A stretch of 64,000 bases of DNA, taken from Coffea arabica (taxonomy: Eukaryota > Streptophyta > Magnoliopsida > Gentianales > Rubiaceae). This document shows positions 12,997 through 23,295 of the stretch, piece after piece. Below the pieces are notes generated by a model. That model had not been told where the DNA came from. It did not search any database and saw nothing but the letters and a program-made list of their open reading frames with translations. Position numbers and translations under genes: made by a program. The stretch's first letter is position 1; each line of letters begins with the position of its first letter. Location of the stretch: positions 25,562,001 to 25,626,000 of the forward strand of contig NC_092312.1 in NCBI RefSeq assembly GCF_036785885.1, in the 5' to 3' direction.

Positions 12997-13448
12997 AGGG
13001 CATCCAGGCTGGAAAGGACCTAGGCGAGGTCCGAGCTGATTTCAACAAGTGGCTCCAGGAGTTCGAATTAGATGGCGAGGGCAGTAAAGGGAACCAGGCC
13101 GGCAGGGGAGCTGAAGGACAACAAGACGCCGAGGCGGAAGGTGAAACCATGGGAGGTCAGCAAGGCGCCGAGGCGGGGGGGGAGACCATGGGAGGTCGGG
13201 ACCCTGGAGCAGGGAGTGCTTAGAAGCACTTGCTTTGTAATAGAGGGCTGAGATCGTAGATAACCTCGATTTTTTTCCTTTCGCACTTCAATAAAGTTGA
13301 CTTTTTGTTCTTGCACATTTTTGCCTTCTTTTTGATTGAGTTCAGTTTTCTTCTCTTGACTACTGCTTTGTCCCCTTATTTTTCACTTGTAATGGAATGA
13401 GACTAAGTGGGAAATAACTTAAAACTTAAGATTGAAAATACGTACCCT

Positions 13449-16400
13449 TCAAGGGTAATACATTTTGAGATTTTCGGCATACCAAGTTCGGGGCACCCGA
13501 GACCCGTCTCGATATGCCAATTTACAATATCCATTTTGGCTGGACTCGACAACACGGTATGGTTCCTCCCACTTGGGATTTAATTTTCCCTGAGGTTCAG
13601 CTCGGCTGACTGAGTTCTTCCGAAGAACGAGGTCTCCCGGATTGAATCGCAAGTGCTTGACCCGGGCATTGTAGTAGCCAGTTAGGATATTTTTATAAAT
13701 GGCGACCTTGGCTGCGGCCATATCGCGCTTCTCTTCGGCAAAGTCGAGGTCAACTCGCCGCTCCTATTCGTTGACCTCAGCGGTGTACGCAGCTATCCGC
13801 GGGTTGGGAGTGATGAATTCGGCTGGGACGACAGCCTCGGACCCATAAGTTAGGGAAAACGGGGTCTCTTGGGTTGCTGACCTCGGCGTAGTCCGGTAGG
13901 ACCACAGCACGCTGGGGAGCTCTTCCATTCACGACGATCCAGGAGCCTGGTCTTGAAGCCATGGAGGAGAGTTCGATTGAAGTTTTCAACTTGTCCATTT
14001 GCCTGAGGGTGTCCAACCGAGGTGAAATGCTGTTTCATCTCCAAGTTTTCACACCATGCCTTGAAAGGATTATCCGCGAATTGCCTGCCATTATCCGAGA
14101 TGACCACCCGGGGCAGGCCGAAGCGACAGACCACACTCTTCCAAAAGAATTTTTGAACAACGGCTCCAGTGATGCTTCTCAGAGACTCGGCTTCAACCCA
14201 TTTGGTGAAATAGTCCACGGCCGCAACCACGTAGGCATAATTACCTAGAACCCTGGAGAATGGATCAATGATATCAGTTCCCCACTGCTCGAAGGGCTAT
14301 GGCGAGGTAATAGGGATCATGAGGTTGGTCGGCTGGTGGTGCTCAGGGGAGTGGTGCTGACAAGAAGGGCAGTTAAGGACCATGACTTGGGCATCTACCC
14401 TCATGGTGGGCCAGAAATACCCAAGTAATAAGGATTTCTTAACGAGCATCCTGTAGCCGACGTGAGCACTACAGAGTCTCTCGTGTATGTCTTGTAGGAT
14501 CCTTTCGCCTTCTTCCGACGTAATGCACCGCAGCCAAGGGCCGAGGTAAGACCTCTTGTACAAGAGGTCTTGTCGAAGGGTGTACCGACCTGCTTTACGT
14601 TGAAACTTCCTCGACTCTGCTCGGTCCTCGGGAAGTTCATCTCGGCTGAGAAAGCGAACTAACGGCCCCATCCAGGTGTCCCCAGAGTTAACGGGGTATA
14701 CTACTTCTCCTTCGTACCCCGGCTTGGCTAGGACCTCTACGAGGACCGTCTTGTTCAGGTCAGAAAATGAGGTAGAAGCGAGTCGGGAGAGGGCATCAGC
14801 TCTCCTATTTTGTGACCGCGGTATCTTTTGGATTTCAAAAGACTCAAAGTGTGCCACCAGCTGGAGGACCTTGGAGAGGTAACGATGCATCACCTCCTCC
14901 CTGGCCTCGTATTCGCCTAATATTTGACACACGATGAGTTGAGAGTCACTATAGACCAAGATATGCGAGGCCCCGAGTTTACGAGCTAGCTGCAGGCCGG
15001 CAATGACAGCCTCGTATTCGGCTTCATTATTAGAGGCGACGAAGTCGAATCTCAAGGCGTATGAGCACACCTCTCCCTGGGGGTCTTCGAGAAGTAAGCC
15101 TGCTCCATTACCCTCACTATTGGACGAACCGTCCACACGCAAGGTCCAGCGTTGATGTTCGGCGGTGGACGAGGTGGTAACCTGGGTAGTAGCTGGGATG
15201 GCTTCGTTCGCCTCATCAAAAGTAAGTTCGGCAAGGAAGTCCGCGAGAGCCTGAGCTTTGATTGCCGTGCGAGGCTCGTAAGATAAATCGTACTCCCCCA
15301 ACTCGATGGCCCACTTGGTAAGGCGTCCGGAAGCTTCCGGACGTGATAGAACTTGTCTGAGGGGCTGGTCAGTTCTCAAACAAACGTGGTGAGCCAAGAA
15401 ATAGGGCTTGAGACGGCGGGCTGCGTGGATCAAGGCCAGCACGAGCTTCTCTGCTTGAGTATATCTGGTCTCCGGACCTCTGAGAATTCGGCTGACGTAG
15501 TAGATCAGAACTTGTACAACTTTTTCCCGGACCAGCACGGTGCTAACGGCCTCGACCACGGCAAACAGATATAAAAACAACTTATCCCTTGGCTGAGGTG
15601 AGGTGAGTGTCGGGAGGTGGTGAAGGTACTCCTTCAATTTCTCGAAGACCTGCTGACATTCCTCGGTCCAAGAGAAACTGTCAGCCTTCTTCAAGACCTT
15701 GAAAAAGGGTAACGCCTTGGAAGCTAATTGCGATAGGAATCGGTTCAGGGCGGCTAACCGCCCTGTCAGCCTCTGCACATCGCAAACACACCGAGGTGGA
15801 GACATTTCTTGAATCGCTCTCACCTTATCCGGATTTGCTTCGATGCCTCGTCTCGAAACGAGGTATCCCAGAAATTTCTCCGAAGTGACCCCGAAAACAC
15901 ATTTCTTGGGGTTCAACATCATCCGCGTCTTCCGAAGGACATCAAAGACTTCTCTCAGGTCAGAGAGGAAGGAAGAGGTCGTCTGGCTCTTGAGTAAAAT
16001 GTCATCCACGTAGGCTTCGATATTTCGTCCGATCTGGGATTTGAAGGCTTGGTTGACCAAACGTTGATACGTGGCCCCAACATTCTTTAACCCAAATGGC
16101 ATGGTGGTGTAACAATATGTTCCTCGATCAGTGTAGAAGGCCATTTTTTCTTGGTCTTCCTGACTCATTCCAATTTGGTGGTACCCCTTGAAGGCGTCGA
16201 GAAAGCAGAGGACCTCATAACCCATTGCCGAGTCCACGAGGGTGTCGACTTTGGGCAAGGGGTAGCAGTTCTTGGGACAGGCCTTGTTGAGATCGGTAAA
16301 GTCGACGCACATTCTCCAAGCCCCGGTGTCCTTCTTTACCATGACCGGGTTGAACAACCAGGTCGGATACTGAGCCTCCCGAATGATCTTCGCAGGGAGG

Positions 16401-16705
16401 AGCTTGTCCACTTCTTCACCAACAGCTCGACTGCGCTCAGGGCCGAGGTGCCTTCTTTTCTGTTTGATCGGGCGGATTCGGGGGTCGACGTTCAACTCAT
16501 GTATCATGAGGTGGTGCGGGACTCCTTGAACCTCCTCTGCGGCCCAAGCGAAGACGTCCCGGTATTCTCTGAGGAGATCCACCATACCTCTTTTAATCGG
16601 ACTTGGCAATCGGATGCCAACACGAATCGTCTGATCAGGCTTCGTGGGGTCCAAAGGGAGTTCTTCCACCTCATCCCCAGTCTCCAGTCTCGGGATCTTC
16701 TCAAC
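13449..16705 (-). pseudogene. Gypsy pol: reverse transcriptase, two RNase H domains, integrase (broken)
   Basis: From the N-terminus, RT carries the catalytic YVDD (in AYVDDILLKS). It is followed by a first RNase H-like region ending near QALADFLAEL and a second, archaeal-type RNase H with RVDGSSN, NNEAEYEA and YSDSQL motifs. Integrase has an HHCC zinc finger (H and H in HERLCSAH, then CPSCQ) and DDE residues in VDYFTKW, ISDNGRQF and GQVENFNRT. A C-terminal domain ends at 13449. Breaks: TAG at 14297-14299 at the start of the integrase core, a frameshift near 13930, and TAG at 13764-13766. A TAA (16706-16708) separates it from the upstream gag-protease frame; whether that one is original or a mutation is unclear. 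Confidence 0.9.
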
Positions 16706-18919
16706 TTACTGAGGATCAATGCTATCTATTGAGAGGATATTTGACCTCTTCTCGGGTCTCGTTTCGGAGGCTGATGGGGAGGCCGCTTGTAGAGTGGCGA
16801 GGTAACACTCTCGGGCAGCGCAGATGTCGCTGCTGACCTCGACCACCCCCGCAGGAGTAGGAAACTTAAAACTTAGGTGGTTGGTAGAGTATACTGCTCG
16901 CAAAGCATTAAGCGCAGGCCGACCTAAGAGTAGATTGTACGGGGAATCGACCTTAACTATTACAAAGTTGACGGGGATGGTCCTGCAGCGGGAGTGACGC
17001 CTTACGGTTACCGTCAGAGTCACCATCCTCTCGGGATGCACAATGTGTCCCCCGAACCCTACGAGAGGAGTTCTCACCGGGGTCATGTGCTCCTTTGCTA
17101 GTTTAAGCCTCTCAAAGGTGCGGAGGTACTTGACATCCACCGAACTCCCTGGGTCGATGTAGACCTTCTTCACAATGTAGTTGTTGGTGAGCACCTCAAT
17201 CACCAAAGTTTCATGACTACTAGAAGCAGCTGGAACAGGATCGCTGGGCCCGTAGGAGATCACCTCGGATAGGCGGGAGCTAGACTCGACCTGATTAGGG
17301 TTAGCTTGCCTGTAAGTCCTCTTTCGGGAGTTTTGACTATCCCCTCCCGTCGGACCTCCGGCAATGGTGTTGATGACTCCGGCAATGTTGGCCCCATATC
17401 CTAACCCTTGACCCGAAGATCCATCTCGGGGAGGCCTCTTTGTCTCTCTAGGATCCTCAGGTGGTCTGCAATTGCTTCTCAAAATTCGTCTTTCATCCCG
17501 GCGTTGGTCACCCCGTTTGTCACGTTGATTCTCGTCGCGCGAATGACCTCCACTTCGGCGGATGAACTGCTTGAGGTGTCCTTGCCTGATGAGGTTCTCG
17601 ATCTCCCTTTTGAGATCATTGCAGTCCTCCGTCTCGTGCCCTATATCTCGATGATATAGGCAGTAGAGGTTCGAGTTCCTTTTATCCCTGCTGCCGGACA
17701 TCTTAAGAGGTGCCCTCCCGAGGTTGCTCTGTTCCATCACGGACAACACCGGGGATCTAGTGGTGTTCAAAGGAGTCAGCTCAGACTCAGGGATGGACGT
17801 CTTCCCTTTGGAAATCCTGTCGAACACGCTGCGGCGGTCTCGGCTGGGACTTTGGAAGCTACTCCCCGTCCCTGCTTCACTTCGGCCAACATCTTTCCCC
17901 CTTCAAGGGTCAGCCCTTGAGCGGGTGGTTTGGACCTCCTTCTTCATGCGGTTGAGGTCTTCAACTTGTATGCCCTTCTCGACCTTTAACCACAGCTCGT
18001 GGAGAGTGCGGGGATATTTTTTGTGAATCCCCGTGTTGAACACTCCGGAGACGAGCCCATGGGTAAAAGCGGCAATGGTAACCTGCTAATTGGGATCAGA
18101 TATTTGCACGCTTTTTTCATGGAATCTCTGAACGTACGACCGAAGTGACTCTCCCGGGTTCTGCTGCATGTTCAGCAGGTAAGTCGAGGTTCGGGTCGTA
18201 GGTCGGAATGAGATGAACCGATGGAGAAATCTCTCCACTAATTCCCCTAGGGTTGAGATGCTCCTAGGTTCTAATTCTCAGAACCATTTTCGAGCAGTCC
18301 CCTGAAGGAATACTGGGAAAGCCCGGCAAATGACGGGGTCAGGGATGCAGTATAAGCGGAAGGCCGAGATGAAGGCGTGAATGTGATTCTCGGGATCATC
18401 TCGGCCGTCATAAGACGGTATCGCGGGGAGCTTGAAGTTTGGAGGAAGCCTTTCCTCATTAATGTCATCAGTAAAAGGTGGGGCCCTCATATAATTCACC
18501 CCGGGTATTCCCAGGGGCCGAGATTCTTCCTCAGGTCGTCGCCCCAGGAGATCTCGGGAAAAGGCCTTAGTCAGGGAGGCTACCTTGGAGGTGGCCTTGG
18601 AGAACGTTCGTTTCGACGCACTCCGGCTTGGGCGCCTCCCATCAGACTCCTCTTCAGATGAACCTTCAGGAGATCCATCTAACTTCCTTTTAGAGGATTC
18701 AGCCTTCTGCTTGCCTTGCCTCTTTAAATATCTCCCCAACTCCTCAAAGATGTTGGGGTTCTCAGTTACAAATTCGGCCATACAAGTTAGGGCCTCTTCG
18801 TTGGCGGGCTGAGTCCTTGGGGACTCCTGCCCTTCAGAAATATCTTCCTGTTGAGCTGCATTGCTTTGCTCAGCACCTATAGTGAGAGCTTTTCTACTCT
18901 TAAAACGCGTAGGTTTCAT
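16706..18919 (-). pseudogene. Gypsy gag and aspartic protease (broken)
   Basis: The likely start is ATG at 18919, 36 bp past the primer-binding site. The N-terminal part is Lys/Glu/Ser-rich, followed by the capsid-type gag domain (PSYDGRDDPENHIHAF, then FLQGTARKWF). A modified zinc knuckle C-x2-H-x4-H-x4-C (CLYHRDIGHETEDC) lies near 17630-17690, as in Tat elements. The protease contains DPGSS in place of the more usual DTGSS and the flap-distal LLLGRPALNALRA. Premature stops are at 18278-18280 (TGA), 18086-18088 (TAG) and 17903-17905 (TGA), so no full Gag can be made from this copy. Confidence 0.85.
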
Positions 18920-18934
18920 ACTATGATGTCTTCG

Positions 18935-18954
18935 CCTTCTCACAGACGGCGCCA
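18935..18954 (-). other. Primer-binding site
   Basis: Two bases inside the 5' LTR the minus strand reads TGGCGCCGTCTGTGAGAAGG. TGG at this place matches the CCA-3' of a tRNA. An arginine tRNA is my guess from related elements; it is not proven here. Confidence 0.75.
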
Positions 18955-18956
18955 AT

Positions 18957-19551
18957 TGAAGAGGTGATTTCCGTCCTACTGGAGCGAGTCTTCCGAACTG
19001 GAGAAGCATCTTTATCCGGGACTGCTCCTAGGACGAGGTCACCTGCTTAGATTGCCGGAGGGGCTGAATCCCCCGGTGTAATTCCGAACCTTAAGCTAGT
19101 TCGGCTTGAAAGAAGCAATAAGGTAGAAGATGAACTTAGTAAAGTTTTACCAGAAATTGGTCCTCCCCTTCCTCAATGGAGGTGTTGGGTATTTATAGGG
19201 TACCATTGGGAGAGAGGAACTGTCAACATAGGTCCTCAGAGATTTGACAAGGACATCGTATCAGGTTGATCTGACTGGTCAGTGTGGGAAGCTGCATAAG
19301 GGCAGTGGTCAGATACGGAGGGCAGGTGTCAGAGCAGCTTTTTATCATTCCAATGACCTGTGTCAGACGCCCTTTCCCGCCCTCAGTAGTTGTTTATTAT
19401 TCTGGTGTCATTTCGGCGTATGACCCGAAGTTCTTAGCCGAAGTGGTAAAATAGGTTGCATTCGCGTTGGTATTCAACTTGCCGATGTGGGGTTTCAGGA
19501 GACCACACAGGATAGGGCCTCAGACTGGCCGAGCCGAAATGGCCGCCCTCA
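18957..19551 (-). repeat. 5' LTR of the gypsy element
   Basis: 595 bp direct copy of 8503-9097. A minus-strand TATAAATA at 19190-19197 is the likely promoter core for the gag-pol transcript. Confidence 0.93.
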
Positions 19552-19651
19552 TGGAGCGTTAGCAAATTTTTATTTTTTTAAAAAATTAGACTGGCTGCCA
19601 TAGTAAACTTTCCACCGTAGACGTAACCTATTGTTCAATTCAGAGAATGGA

Positions 19652-19930
19652 GAATTCGGCATCAGTCACCAACCCCAAAGGTCTGGCTGGCTGATTCACT
19701 AGCTTTCCAGGTTTGCATTGGCCAAAAACTGCAGAAGGGCAGGCATGATAAACTGATAGATTTCTTTTTTCTTACTGCTTTTGTGTATATGATAAGACAT
19801 CATTACTGTTATGATTATATTATAAGAGTATGGTTAATGAACCTTGCTGTTTTCTTGATTTCTTTTTATTTAGCTACTTGCAAGACAGCTGGAGGGGCAT
19901 GCAAATGTGACTGATGCTTCAGAACGAGTT
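19652..19930 (+). pseudogene. Exon-intron-exon fragment captured by the MULE
   Basis: An open segment ends PTPKVWLADSLAFQ at 19710 and is followed by GT. An AT-rich stretch runs to TTTTATTTAG at 19873. The next segment, from 19874, reads LLARQLEGHANVTDASERV in the same frame. The fragment lies directly inside the right TIR. This looks like a host gene piece taken up with its intron, as in Pack-MULEs. I do not recognise the parent gene. Confidence 0.45.
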
Positions 19931-19939
19931 CGGCAAATT

Positions 19940-20215
19940 GTTTTTTTTTAAAACAATTTGACTGGCTGCCGGGCTCTCTTTGCCCAGCAGCTAGCTTTTT
20001 TTTAGACCTTGTCGGCTACCGGGCATCGTCAGCCCGGTAGCCGACAGCTTTTTAAAAAAAAAAAAATTTCCGCTGTAGCAGTGTCAAAAGTAAAAAAAAA
20101 AATATTTGATGAAGTTTGGGTGGTCCGGCACCAATAGATATTTGTACTAGAAGCTTGTCAGATCGGTATATGTCCGAATTTTTTTTTTTCTCGACCATAA
20201 TCTGAGTAATTCGCC
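19940..20215 (-). repeat. Right terminal inverted repeat of the MULE
   Basis: This is the reverse complement of 6496-6780. It includes a small internal palindrome (AAATTGTTTT...AAAACAATTT) and a self-complementary block around 20011-20048 (GTCGGCTACCGGGC / GCCCGGTAGCCGAC). Confidence 0.8.
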
Positions 20216-20258
20216 CCATTTTTCAAGCTCAAAAGTTTTCCGTATCCATTTCGCTAAA

Positions 20259-22517
20259 ATGAATTGCTCTGCCCGACTATCTAAATCTATTCGAGGTTTC
20301 TACTGCTCCAGTGTTAGATTCGATACTGTTCCCTGCATCCATTTCCTCCATTTTCGTCAATATGCTCCACCTACCTATGTCAACTTCAGGTGCACTTCTG
20401 TCACTCTAAAAAATATTGACTTGGGAAGATTTGATGCCATTTGGGTAGTTTTTATTTTAGTTATTTTATTGTGTTTCAAGAAATAGATGCATGTATGTCT
20501 TGTGAAAGTTCAAGGCTTTTTTTAGTATACTACAAAATTTTTTTAAAACAAATAAAATAAAATTTTGTTTGTAGGATATAATACGAGGATACTAGTCAAA
20601 ATCATGTTGAAAATAGGCAGAAAAGTGCAATATGAGGATGTAGTGGAAAGGCGTAATCTTTGACAGAAAAACTGTGATTAGACGAAATCAACCTGTTGGT
20701 GGGGTAACTAGACAGGAATACTCTAGCCTGTGCTTTGTGTATGCGTTGCTGCTTTGTTTTTAGAATGTGTGGCTGGTCCTGAGCTGAGATTTAGTGTGAA
20801 AAGGTGCATTTGTTAACCCTAAAGTTACCATATAAATTCGCTAGATTATATGGTGGGAAATGTGGTTTTAAGGATAAGGGGTTAAGCTGGCTGGGCACTT
20901 GGGCTTGAGTTCTTGAAAAAATGAAAGCAGAGGCACCAGGGAAATTGTCTCTCCTCTACCTCCTAATTGGTCCATCTGTGTTTCTTTAAGAGGAAAGAAA
21001 CCGAAAAATGCCAACTGATTTAGATTTATTCAAGAATCTGGCACTTTAATTTTTCTCCTGCCATCTTGTTGGAGGAGAGATAGATTAGGTCACGTTCTTA
21101 TAGCAAAGGACGGACTGGAATGCATGAATTCTGGGAAGCACTGCTATTCTTGAGAACCTGGAGTAGGAAGGATTTGGGTTCGCATCAATTTCTGGGAAGT
21201 CAACTTAAAGTCGATTCTCATAAGTCAGACTTTAAAATCAATTTTCAAGACATCAACTTCCATGTTTTTGGAAGACTTATGTTATTTTTCTCTTATTTTG
21301 AATGAAACAAGTGATATTTCAGTAAATAGCCCTTACGCTCAGTTTTGATATGTATGAGGTGATACATTTGACCTCATATCTGATTGCAGATATGTGTCAA
21401 TTATCTTTCTACTTTGCGAAGCTGTTAAGTTATAGAATCAAGCAATTTGCTCAAGAAACATTGTGTAGAGGTACAATGATAACAAAGGATTACCTAAAGC
21501 AGTAGCTGCAGATGACTAATGAGAGCCAAATTTTGATGCAATGTATACCAAATATTGCTTCTCTCATGCTGAGTATGTTATTCTGAAACAAAAATATTGG
21601 TCATACTTTGGTGATTAAATACCATGGAGAAGGTTATTAATAGCTTGGGTTGTTTTAGATAATTGATTAGTCTGTTTCATGCACTCCCAAACTATAAATA
21701 GCAAGAGACCATGGAATTTTGGGGGGTGAAGTTGACATGCTGTGTTCTGAGGTTTTGAAAATGATCAAGCATGCTAGTGTATACAACATTAAGATGGAAA
21801 GTGATGTGGGATGCTGTCGAAATTTTGAGTATCTTGAACAATCCTTTTAAACGCTATGATTTTTGAATAAATTGTGGCAGCATTGTGTCTGTGGCCTACT
21901 TAAGAGTTTGTATTGCGTGTTCTTGAGTTATTCAAGGAGTTGGACTTATGTAACAATATCTCGTAGTTATTATGTATCAAGGGTTCATTGTAGATTAAAA
22001 GCAGTTCTATTTAGCAGCTTCCGCACTTCTTTTCAGTTTCTCCAGGTCCATTTCTCGGGCAAAGTTGAAATATTTCAATTTAAACATTCAGTGTTGATTG
22101 ATAGCCAATAAGTATATAGTTAAGTATTTTTTTTGTATGAAAGAGGTGGAGGACTTGAAAAAACTGTTACTAAGGCGCATAAGTGTTTTTCAATTCGCTT
22201 TCTGTAGAAGTGTCCTGCTATGCTTTTAGTCTACTTGATATTCTTCTAAATTTGATCATATTGCAGAAACAGTAACTAGCTACATTGTAACTGTATTCAG
22301 GTTGAAGAATTCTGTAACATTGAAATTACTTCCTACGTGTGCATCAAAGACAAATTCCTCAGAAGGATCTGATAGGAAGAATGGCGAAACTGCCCAAGGC
22401 CCTCCATTCCTGACCATTTTGGCTGGTTTCCTTGTATTTTTCGTTCTATGTTGGATCATTGGATCTATTGTACTGTGGCTCATTGGTCTATCTGTCCGTG
22501 CACCTCCATCCAAATGA
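20259..22517 (+). CDS. Small single-span membrane protein, function unknown
   Basis: There are two exons, 20259-20389 and 22301-22517, joined by a GT-AG intron that splits an Arg codon; the total is 115 residues plus TGA. The N-terminal ~40 residues are basic and poor in acidic residues (ARLSKSIRGFYCSSVRF), which would suit an organelle-targeting signal. Residues ~80-107 form one strongly hydrophobic segment (FLTILAGFLVFFVLCWIIGS and on), followed by a short tail ending PPSK. The chosen donor is the only nearby GT whose phase fits exon 2. The protein looks like a conserved plant orphan family, but I cannot name it. The MULE target duplication ends 34 bp before the ATG, so the original promoter was displaced or replaced. 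Confidence 0.7.
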
Positions 22518-23295
22518 CATCAAATTTGTACTCTCTGTAGGCAACTTTGTTCAATAGCTAGGTTCACTTTTCTTGACCATCGCATGTGGAATCCAATATG
22601 TTCTATTTCCAAGCATGAAATCATAGAATCCCTTTAACAAGCTGTTCATATTCGCAAAGTGTAATGCAATTCACTCTGGAGACTTTGGCTGGCATTGAAG
22701 CATCAAAAGTTTACTTCTTCAACCAGACCACTGATGAAAGCCCCCTTTTACTCTTAGCTTCTCAGCATGTTCTGATAATTCTTTTCTTCAGCAGTGCTCA
22801 TTTCATGCCACCATTTTTTCTGGTCAAAAACATCAGGGATCTAGATCAGATTGAATATGAGTTGCCATTATCACACAGAGAACTCTACCACTGCCACTTC
22901 AATCCCTCTTTAATCTTCAATAACTAGAACAGTCACCCTTTCCTATTCCTCACCAGTTTTTGTGAAATTGGAAAGCATTCCCTACCCAGCTTACCCAATA
23001 CACTCGTCATCATTTTGTTTATTCGTCATGATTTAAGTTGCCGATAAGCATGATTAAGTGAACCAAGTGTAGCAAGGGGGCTTCTCTCTGAAGGATGGAA
23101 ATGCCCAAGCAACAAGAATAAGAACCATGTAATACCCGTTGCTGAAAATTGAAATGCACCATGCCACAACCTTTCGTGGGATGGGGGATGTTTACTATCT
23201 CTTCTAATTAACAAGGTAATTAATAAAATTAAAATTTCTCAAAGAGTTATACAATTTTCTACCAAAATATTAAAACAACAATCTAAATTACAAAT
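22518..23295. other. Convergent 3' regions between two genes
   Basis: This holds the 3' UTRs of the plus-strand membrane-protein gene and the minus-strand gene at 23296. No further gene is supported; the open frame at 22664-22927 has no recognisable features. Confidence 0.6.

Larger units (their letters stand above)
9539..13223 (+). pseudogene. Antisense extra gene of the retrotransposon (putative gypsy-type transposon domain), broken
   Basis: It lies between integrase and the 3' LTR, opposite to gag-pol. The first block (9539-10327) starts at ATG, has an acidic N-terminus and then a C-terminal half resembling the family called putative gypsy type transposon (Transposase_28): TPNAIRVLVGFQLLCRH followed by GWFYFG and a KEWKRNFIFV segment. 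The same frame continues past an in-frame TGA (10325-10327) to about 10513. An acceptor-like TTTGCAG at 10583-10589 precedes the next block (10589-11584), which contains a second in-frame TGA (11108-11110) and a Glu/Lys-rich coiled coil (about 11180-11400). A hAT element then interrupts it. The frame resumes at 13005 and ends at TAG 13221-13223, with AATAAA at 13290. Function is unknown; the intron and exon limits are inferred. Confidence 0.7.
8503..19551 (-). mobile_element. Ty3-gypsy LTR retrotransposon, Tat lineage (dual RNase H), degenerate
   Basis: Both LTRs are 595 bp and run TG...CA. Five-base duplications TGGAG flank the element (8498-8502 and 19552-19556). On the minus strand the order is 5' LTR, primer-binding site, gag, protease, RT, RNase H, second RNase H, integrase, a large region holding an opposite-strand gene, then the 3' LTR. 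Two RNase H-like domains and an extra antisense ORF before the 3' LTR are known traits of Tat elements. By manual alignment the LTRs differ at about 16 of 595 sites, 14 of them transitions, indicating a fairly young copy. Gag and pol carry several stops, so this copy cannot encode its own proteins. Confidence 0.93.
6496..20215. mobile_element. Mutator-like element (MULE) with long TIRs, hosting a gypsy element
   Basis: The ends are long inverted repeats (6496-6780 and 19940-20215) beginning GGCTAATTACTCAAATTATGG and GGCGAATTACTCAGATTATGG. The flanks are CGATTTTTC (6487-6495) and CCATTTTTC (20216-20224), a 9-bp target duplication with one mismatch, which is diagnostic of Mutator superfamily insertion. 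Without the nested 11-kb retrotransposon the element is about 2.7 kb. No MuDR-type transposase frame is visible, so it is non-autonomous. Its interior is AT-rich DNA (6840-8450) plus an exon-like captured fragment (19652-19930). The right terminus lies 44 bp from the ATG at 20259. Confidence 0.8.

Noticed and set aside
14676-16836. Several plus-strand open frames opposite pol
   Set aside because: They are shadows of the pol coding sequence on the minus strand, with no independent motifs.
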